Positions 58,112 through 64,000 of a DNA stretch of 64,000 nt are shown one piece after another. A program made the position numbers and the translations under genes. Under the pieces are notes generated by a model. That model ran no database searches, had not been told where the DNA came from, and worked only from the letters and a program-made list of their open reading frames with translations. The stretch lies in NCBI GenBank assembly GCA_963853835.1, contig OY970820.1, forward strand, positions 78,550,909 to 78,614,908. Direction: 5' to 3'. Within the stretch, counting starts at the first letter, position 1. Each line of letters begins with the position of its first letter. This DNA comes from Calendula officinalis (Eukaryota; Streptophyta; Magnoliopsida; Asterales; Asteraceae).

Positions 58112-58805
58112 TTTAGAGTCCTTTGGAGGTTGAAATTTTTGAGTACAGTTCTCTCATGACTTAGAAACATGCCATAGAGAGAGGAAAGAGTATAATCATT
58201 TAACGCGGGAGATGTACTCATGCAAGTTATAATGGTAGCCCATTTAGAGGGGAGAGTTGTCATAAACTTACACATCTTGGACATATCGTCCTTTTCAACC
58301 CCATGAGACTTTAGCTCATTTAACATAATGTTATAACGATTGAATGTTTGAGCTATTGTCTCACTAGGTTTGGCTTTAAACAGCTCGTAGTCATGGATGA
58401 GCATGTTTTTGTTGTGTTCACGCACAACGGATGTGCCTTCATACACTTCAGCCAACCTTTCCCACATCTCTTTGACTGAGTCACAAAATTGAATATTGTG
58501 ATACAGTTCATCACCAACTGCTTGAAAAAGCATATCCCTTCCTTTGTTCTCAAGATGAACAAGTCGTTTTTCAGCGTCTGTCCATTGAGCTTCAGATTTC
58601 ACAACATAGTGTTCTGGTATTTCGGGGGTACCAGGGATAAGGGTTTTGGGAATGTGTTTTCCTATCGTTATATTGTCTTGAAGTTTTGGGTGATAGGTAA
58701 CCATGTGGGATAACATACGAGTTTTCCACATAGGGTAGTTGGTTTGAGTGAGTTTGGGAGGTTTTTTCCAGATGATGGAAGATCGGATGTTGTAGGTTCA
58801 GCCAT
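58108..58805 (-). pseudogene. SIRE-type gag, 5' frameshift
   Basis: UBN2-type gag: WKTRMLSHMVTYHP, then ERLAEVYEGTSVVREHN, LIHDYELFKAKPSETIAQTF and LPSKWATIITCMSTSPALND. An ATG at 58803-58805 is correctly placed after the primer site but is in a different frame from the domain, so a one-base frameshift lies between 58732 and 58790. The 3' end is cut by the deletion noted for the next domain. Confidence 0.87.
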
Positions 58806-58859
58806 AACAGATGCTCAAAGTTGATGGAAAACAACTTTGACACTTGCTCTGATACCAGT

Positions 58860-59827
58860 TGTTGGATCCCAACAACACAAATGTGTTGCGTTATGACAGG
58901 TAAAGACGATAAGATAAAGAACACACAAGATTTCAATGATTAAGAGTTTATTAAAACAACTTAATACAGTACAAAGTTTGCGGAAATAGATAGTACACAC
59001 TAACTAAAACTCTATACTTGAAATGACACTTTTGTTCGCTCAAACTAGAAGATAATGCAAGGAGAGTTTATATCAGCTGATACTAACAGCTGATATAGAA
59101 TGCCTGAGTAATAACTACGAAGGAGTTTATATCAGACAATAACAAACTCTCAGAGAATGTACTTGTGCTATGAATTCTAAAAGGTGTATTTAAATGCAAG
59201 CATTTACGTCTCTATATATAGCCCAAGATCCGTGTTCCTTTGTCCACAAGATACTCGACGTGTAAACATATCATTCGTCGATGTAGACTTTTCCACGGAA
59301 ACATTAAATGCTCTTGCATAGATTATAGTCCCAAGTGTACTTTGTGTCAACTCCTTTTGCTACCTTTTCTGACGCACAGTGAAAAGGTGTACTATGATAG
59401 TACAAAAGTAGTTGACTTTCCGTTTACATGCTTGGAGGGACAAACGATGATGTACTGACATATTATCATCTATTCCAAAATAGAAGATCTTCATCGTTTT
59501 CTTCTTCTTTGAGCGGGAAAGGGAAATGTTCAAAGTGTCAAAAACATTTACACTAAGTCTTTATCTGCAGCAGGTACCATCAGCTGATTCCCAGCTGATT
59601 CCACAATCAGCTGGATGATCTTCTTCTTGTCTTTGTCCTTTGGCCATAGACTTCGAATGAACACTCTTCTATAGCTGTTGATTTGACTTGTTTTCCTAGA
59701 GTTAAGTACATACTCAGCTGAAGGTTTATTGCATATACTTGCTTCAGCTGAGATACATACTACAGTTGATATTATTCTTCTTAGCTATCGATAATCAAAT
59801 CTTATATACTTAGTCTGGGGAGTAACA
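58860..59827 (-). repeat. 5' LTR of the SIRE-type element
   Basis: 968 bp. On the coding strand it runs TGTTACTCCCCAGAC to GGGATCCAACA, then a 2-base spacer and the primer site. It has a small tandem duplication of CAGCTGATTCC (about 59580-59602) absent from the other LTR. Confidence 0.93.
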
Positions 59828-62800
59828 CCCAAGGACCATGAGATTGGAAGGGTTAATAGGTGATCAAAAAGTTGTGGTTATGTGGATTGTGGGGCAACTC
59901 ATAATTTTATATCATTGAAATTAGTTGAGAAATTGCAATTACAAGTAAAAGCCACTAAACAATACCACATTGCCATGGGTGCCGGTACTTCGGTTGGTAG
60001 TCAAGGATTATGCAAAGATGTAACAATGTGGTTACAAGGGTTAGAAGTAGTAGAAGAATTCTTACCAATTACATTGGGTAATTCTGATGTAATATTGGGC
60101 ATGTTATGGTTGGCTAAGCTTGGGCCAATGTTAGTAGATTGGGAAGCTCAAACAATGAAATTTATGTGGCATGGTGAAACAGTTAAGTTGCAAGGAGATA
60201 AATCTCTTGGACGTTCATTGGTTTCACTTAAATAAATGATTCGGACTATTACACATGAGGGTCAAGGGATTTTGATAGAAGTGGGGAATTTAGAGGACAA
60301 TCAGAATGATGATGAGGCAATTAATATGGGTGTAGAAAAGGTGTTGACTTTATATGATGTTGTTTTTAACCCACCAATAGGGTTACCACCGGAAAGGCCA
60401 ACCGAGCATGGTATTATGCTTTAACATGGTGTGGAACCGGTTAACATACGACCATATCGATATCCCCAATTCCAAAAGAATGAGACCGAAAAACTAGTGG
60501 GAGAAATGTTGCAAGCGGGAATTATACAAAATAGCAAAAGCGCGTTTTCAAGTCCGGTGCTTCTTGTTAAAAAGAAAGATGGTAGTTGGCGTTTTTGTAT
60601 CGACTACCGGGCCTTAAACAAAGGTACGGTTCCCGATAAATTCCCGATCCCCATTATTGATGAGTTGTTAGATGAATTACATGGGGCTAAATTGTTTTCA
60701 AAATTAGATCTTAAGGCGGGTTATCACCAAATTAGGATGAAAAAAGATGATATTTCTAAAACCGCCTTTAGAACCCATGAAGGACATTACGAGTTTTTGG
60801 TAATGCCTTTTGGTCTTACAAATGCCCCGGCAACTTTTCAATCCCTAATGAACACGATTTTAAAACCTTATTTGAGAAAATTTGTGTTAGTATTTTTTGA
60901 TGACATACTTGTTTATAGTGATAGTGAAGAAAATCATATTCTTCATTTGCAACAAGTTTTAGATGTTTTAAAGGTTCACCAATTATATGCCAATAAAAAA
61001 AATGTGAATTTGGCATATTAAAAATTGGGTATTTGGGGCATATTATATCACAAATGGGTGTAGAAATGGATCAAACCAAAGTTGAAGCTATGATGAATTG
61101 GTCTACACCTATTAATATTACTCAATTAAGAGGGTTTTTGGGGTTAACAGGGTATTACCGAAAGTTTATAAAAGATTATGGTAAAATTGCTAAGCCTTTA
61201 ACGGATTTATTAAAGAAAAATGGGCTTGGGTGGAATGAGGAGACTCAAATTTCATTTAATTTGTTAAAAAAGGCTATGACTACCGCTCCGGTTTTAGCTC
61301 TTCCGGATTTTACAAAACCCTTTGTGATTGAAACGGATGCTTCGGGAAGTGGTTTGGGTGCGGTTTTGATGCAAGGTGGACAACCAATTGCATTTTATGG
61401 CCAAGTGTTGGGAGTGAGGGCTCAACAAAAACCCATTTATGAAAAAGAACTTATGGCCATTGTTTTTGCAATTAACAAGTGGAGACCATATTTGTTGGGT
61501 CGAAAGTTTTTGGTCAAAACCGATCAAAAGAGTTTGAAATTTCTTTTGGATCAAAGAGTTATTGAACCACCATATCAAAAGTGGATTACTAAATTGTTGG
61601 GATATGATTTTGATATTGAATATAATCCCGGTCATGCTAATAAAGCGGCCGATGCCTTGTCCCGTAAAGACGTGATTTTGTCTATGATGGTGGGTCCCCA
61701 ATGGAGGGATTGGAATATTATAAAGCAAGAAATTGATAGTGATCCGTTTTTAAAAGAAATTAAGCAGAAGTTGCTTTTGAGAGTTGACAAGTATAATGAT
61801 TTTACTTTAAAGGGGGATTTATTATGGTATAAAGATAGACTAGTTCTATCTCAAAAATCAGTTCCTATTCACACTGTTTTGGATGAGTTTCATGGGTCCT
61901 TGACCGGTGGGCATTCGGGGGAGGAACGTACGTTACAACGTTTAGTTTCCGAATTATATTGGGTAGGAATTCGGAAAGATGTGAAAAATTTTGTGGCAAA
62001 TTGCACAATTTGTCAACAAAACAAGGTGTTAGGTGGTTCACCAAGAGGGTTATTACAACCCATTGATTTACCCAATCAAGTTTGGGATGCTATAACTATG
62101 GATCTTGTGGAAGGTCTTCCCAAATCGGAGGGAATGCACAATATTTTGGTAGTGGTGGATCGCTTGAGTAAGTTTGCTCATTTTATAGGGATTCGACACC
62201 CATTTACAGCACCTCAATGTGTTTATTAAAGAAGTGGTCCGTCTTCATGGAGTACCCGTTTGTATTATTTCCGACCGGGATAAGATTTTTTAAGTCTTTT
62301 TTGGAAAGAACTTTTCAAGAAAATGGGTACTAAGTTGTGTTACTCGACCGCTTACCACCCCAATCGGATGGGCTATCGGAAGTGGTGAATCATTGTGTGG
62401 AACAATATTTGAGGTGTTTTGTTTCTACAAAACCCAAACAGTGGCGGAAATATTTAGCATGGGCTGAATTTTGGTATAATTCAACATTCCATGCATCATT
62501 ACATTGTACCCCGTTTAAGGCACTTTACGGGAGAGACCCACCGAAATTGTTACGACATAAGTTGGGGTCCACAATAGTGAATAATGTTGAGGAAATTTTA
62601 GTGGAACGGGATTTACTCTTGGATGAATTGAAGATGAATTTGATTAAATCTCAACATCGAATGAAAATACATGCTGATCAACACAGAAAGGATGAATCCT
62701 TTCAGCCGCATGACAAGGTGATTTTAAAACTACAACCTTATCGATTAATCGTTGCGATTGCATGGGAATCAGAAGCTAGCACCCAGGTTTTATGGGTCGT

Positions 62801-63139
62801 TTGAAGTTTTGGAACGGGTCGGAAATGTGGCATATCGGCTTAAATTGCCAGATACGTCCCGAGTTCATCCGGTTTTTCATGTTTCACAATTGCGGCGAAT
62901 GGTTGGAACGGGTAACGTGTCTATAGTACTGCCTCAGCAGTTAACTGAAGACCTTGAGCTAGCGGTTTCGCCGGAGCAAGTGTTGCAGCAAAGATTGACG
63001 GCTGCCAGTGACTGAGAAATTTTGGTGAAATGGAAAGATTTGCCAGAATTTGAGGCCACGTGGGAAGGTTATCAAGTTTTCAAAGAAACATTTCCTTCTT
63101 TCCACCTTGAGGACAAGGTGGGTGTTTTTGGGGGAGGTA
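59828..63139 (+). pseudogene. Gypsy pol: protease, RT, RNase H, integrase, chromodomain-like end
   Basis: Resumes the gypsy polyprotein after the nested element. Protease DCGATHNFIS (about 59885); RT with [30 protein letters not shown] and the active site [10 protein letters not shown]; RNase H (FVIETDASGSGLGAVLMQGG); integrase zinc finger and core (HSGEERTLQRLVSELYW, CTICQQNK, VVVDRLSKFAHFI); then [11 protein letters not shown] and LVKWKDLPEFEATWE. Breaks: stops at 60233 and 60422, a lost A in a poly-A run at 60996-61003 that shifts the frame, frameshifts near 62220-62340 and 62760, a TGA at 63013. No functional product is possible. Confidence 0.93.
63130..63138 (+). promoter_or_regulatory. 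Polypurine tract of the gypsy element
   Basis: GGGGGAGG-type run directly ahead of the 3' LTR. It overlaps the last codons of the chromodomain-like tail. Confidence 0.8.
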
Positions 63140-63140
63140 T

Positions 63141-63484
63141 TGATGAGCCGGCTACTTTCAAGTATACATATGCACGAAGAGGAAGAAGAGCAGGGGAATA
63201 GTCAAAGGGCAACTTAGTCCTTTCAAGTAAGTTAGTTACACTAGAGTCAAAGTTGTTAGTAGCAAAGTCAAAGTTGTTCACTTAGCTAGCTTGTTTAAAT
63301 AGTTAGCTGTACGCAAATTGTATTCATTCGGTTATTTCTTGTTTACACAACTTGTAACCAATTGGGAGAGTTCCCCCTCTCAAAGGTGGGATTATCAATA
63401 AAACTACACCATTTTCTTCCATTACAGCTCTCATTCTTGAGTTGATTGAGTTGTACTACTTCGTTTTGATTTCCTATCTCATCA
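63141..63484 (+). repeat. 3' LTR of the gypsy element
   Basis: 344 bp, same ends as the 5' LTR; followed at once by the target duplication CGGCC. Confidence 0.95.
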
Positions 63485-63510
63485 CGGCCACTCCACATGT
63501 TAACAAACTT
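63485..63510 (-). pseudogene. CBL: Cystathionine beta-lyase exon, upstream half
   Basis: The minus strand reads AACATGTGGAGTGGCC, which aligns with the family's exon around TSGMAAL and would continue directly into the fragment at 47833. Sequence further upstream on this strand (63511-63660) is open for a while but does not match the lyase well, so the upstream border is unclear. Confidence 0.6.
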
Positions 63511-63726
63511 TGCTGCAAATTCAGATTTAATCATAACCATTGATGGTCTTCAAGTTTAGTTATAACTAATTGCTGGTGAATAGCCTGTAACGCATGTATC
63601 ATATCGGTAGGTGCAAGCTCTTTTGGTGCATATATCAAATAGGTTTTGTAGTCCATTTAAACAAACTAAACACATCATACGCATAAACAATTAAACATGG
63701 TTTAACATAATATTTGTTAAAATGTA
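63511..63726. other. Short gene-free stretch
   Basis: A minus-strand open stretch (KELAPTDMIHALQA) has no sure relative. Nothing else seen. Confidence 0.35.
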
Positions 63727-63993
63727 CTTCCTCCGATTCAAAATAAGTGCTACAATTCTACTTTCACGGTTTTTGAAGCAAAATAGTGTAATGATGGTTA
63801 AATTAGATTAATTGAATGATTAGTGGATAATGGGTCCCACACCTTTTGAATAAAGTGGGGTTAATGATGTTTAAAAGTAAAAGTAAGAGTAAATGAGTCA
63901 TTTCACTTTGTTAAAGTAGATAGTTAGTGGGTGTGGGTCCTACTATTTTTTGCCATTTATGGAAAGTGTAGCACTTATTTTGAATCACCCATT
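63727..63993. mobile_element. Stowaway-like MITE, 267 bp
   Basis: Inverted ends share GATTCAAAATAAGTGCTACA (left, from about 63734; complement at about 63967-63986). Outer bases CTTCCTCC are weakly matched on the right. TA dinucleotides flank both sides (63725-63726, 63994-63995), the Stowaway target. No coding capacity. Confidence 0.72.
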
Positions 63994-64000
63994 TATAGAA

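Larger units (their letters stand above)
49268..59827 (-). mobile_element. SIRE-type Ty1/copia element nested in the gypsy element, 10.6 kb
   Basis: Long LTRs (49268-50216 and 58860-59827) flank, in minus orientation, gag, pre-integrase, integrase, RT, RNase H and then a further 4-kb coding region. That extra region after pol is the mark of the SIRE/Maximus group. The primer site TGGTATCAGAGC (58846-58857) and purine tract AAATAGGGGGAGAT (50217-50231) are clear. I count about 24 substitutions plus one 11-12 bp indel between the LTRs (about 2.5 percent). The left LTR lacks its last 8 bases, and a clean target duplication could not be shown. Zinc knuckle and protease are deleted. Confidence 0.93.
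47834..63484 (+). mobile_element. Ty3/gypsy chromovirus-type element split by a nested copia element
   Basis: LTRs at 47834-48174 and 63141-63484 both begin TGATGAGCCGGC and end CTCATCA. The 5-bp target duplication CGGCC is perfect (47829-47833 and 63485-63489). The order primer site, gag, protease, RT, RNase H, integrase, chromodomain-like end marks gypsy; the C-terminal LVKWKDLPEFEATWE motif, overlapping the polypurine tract, suits the Reina-like chromoviruses. About 11 substitutions separate the LTRs by my count (about 3 percent). Without the nested element it would be about 5.1 kb. Confidence 0.95.

Overview
This is a nuclear window from a eudicot plant. The genes have many short AT-rich introns with GT-AG borders, the encoded families are plant ones (DUF247, an augmin subunit, a plant alpha-crystallin-domain protein), and the intergenic space is filled with plant transposons (Ty1/copia, Ty3/gypsy chromovirus, Helitron, hAT, Mutator-like, SINE). 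The repeat style would suit an asterid such as Asteraceae, but that is a guess.

Genes. Six genes look intact: a seven-exon SSUH2-like zinc-finger protein (5518-7596, minus), a single-exon DUF247 membrane protein (9593-11065, minus), a two-exon SAM-dependent methyltransferase (15257-16187, plus), the mitochondrial/peroxisomal fission adaptor FIS1 (25145-27194, plus, five exons), the augmin subunit HAUS1 (27512-29115, minus, six exons, convergent with FIS1), and an alpha-crystallin-domain protein (31568-33091, plus, with a spliced leader holding a uORF). Exon borders were read by hand and every reading frame closes across the junctions. I see no operon-like or pathway relation among them.

Gene debris. 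A glycine decarboxylase P-protein fragment that still has introns lies at 4525-5172, next to a Helitron-like end. Fragments of cystathionine beta-lyase lie at 34461-34605, 47575-47833 and 63485-63510, all on the minus strand. The last two are halves of one exon split by a retrotransposon. An OTU-protease fragment that has lost its catalytic Cys lies at 47054-47404. A possible beta-hexosaminidase scrap lies near 18540.

Transposons. 1-2346 is the 3' half of a stop-ridden copia element. hAT-type elements with 8-bp target duplications lie at 11373-11630, 11931-12504, 37962-39086 and 40200-40894; two of them are packed with short palindromes. A Mutator-like MITE family with perfect 9-bp duplications lies at 8036-8804 and 38325-38503. 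Helitron 3' ends occur near 5412, 15078, 22351, 25054, 39305 (minus) and 43355. A long-inverted-repeat element at about 22620-24440 carries an array of the palindrome GAAGCACATGTGCTTC. A tRNA-derived SINE is embedded in a 368-bp tandem duplication (13214-13949). A 2-kb internally deleted copia element lies at 43650-45701.

The right quarter (47834-63484) is one chromovirus-type gypsy element with 5-bp target duplications. It was split by a 10.5-kb SIRE-type copia element (49268-59827, minus) that carries an additional 4-kb open reading frame region after pol. All retroelement reading frames here are broken. I found no rRNA or tRNA genes and no CRISPR array.
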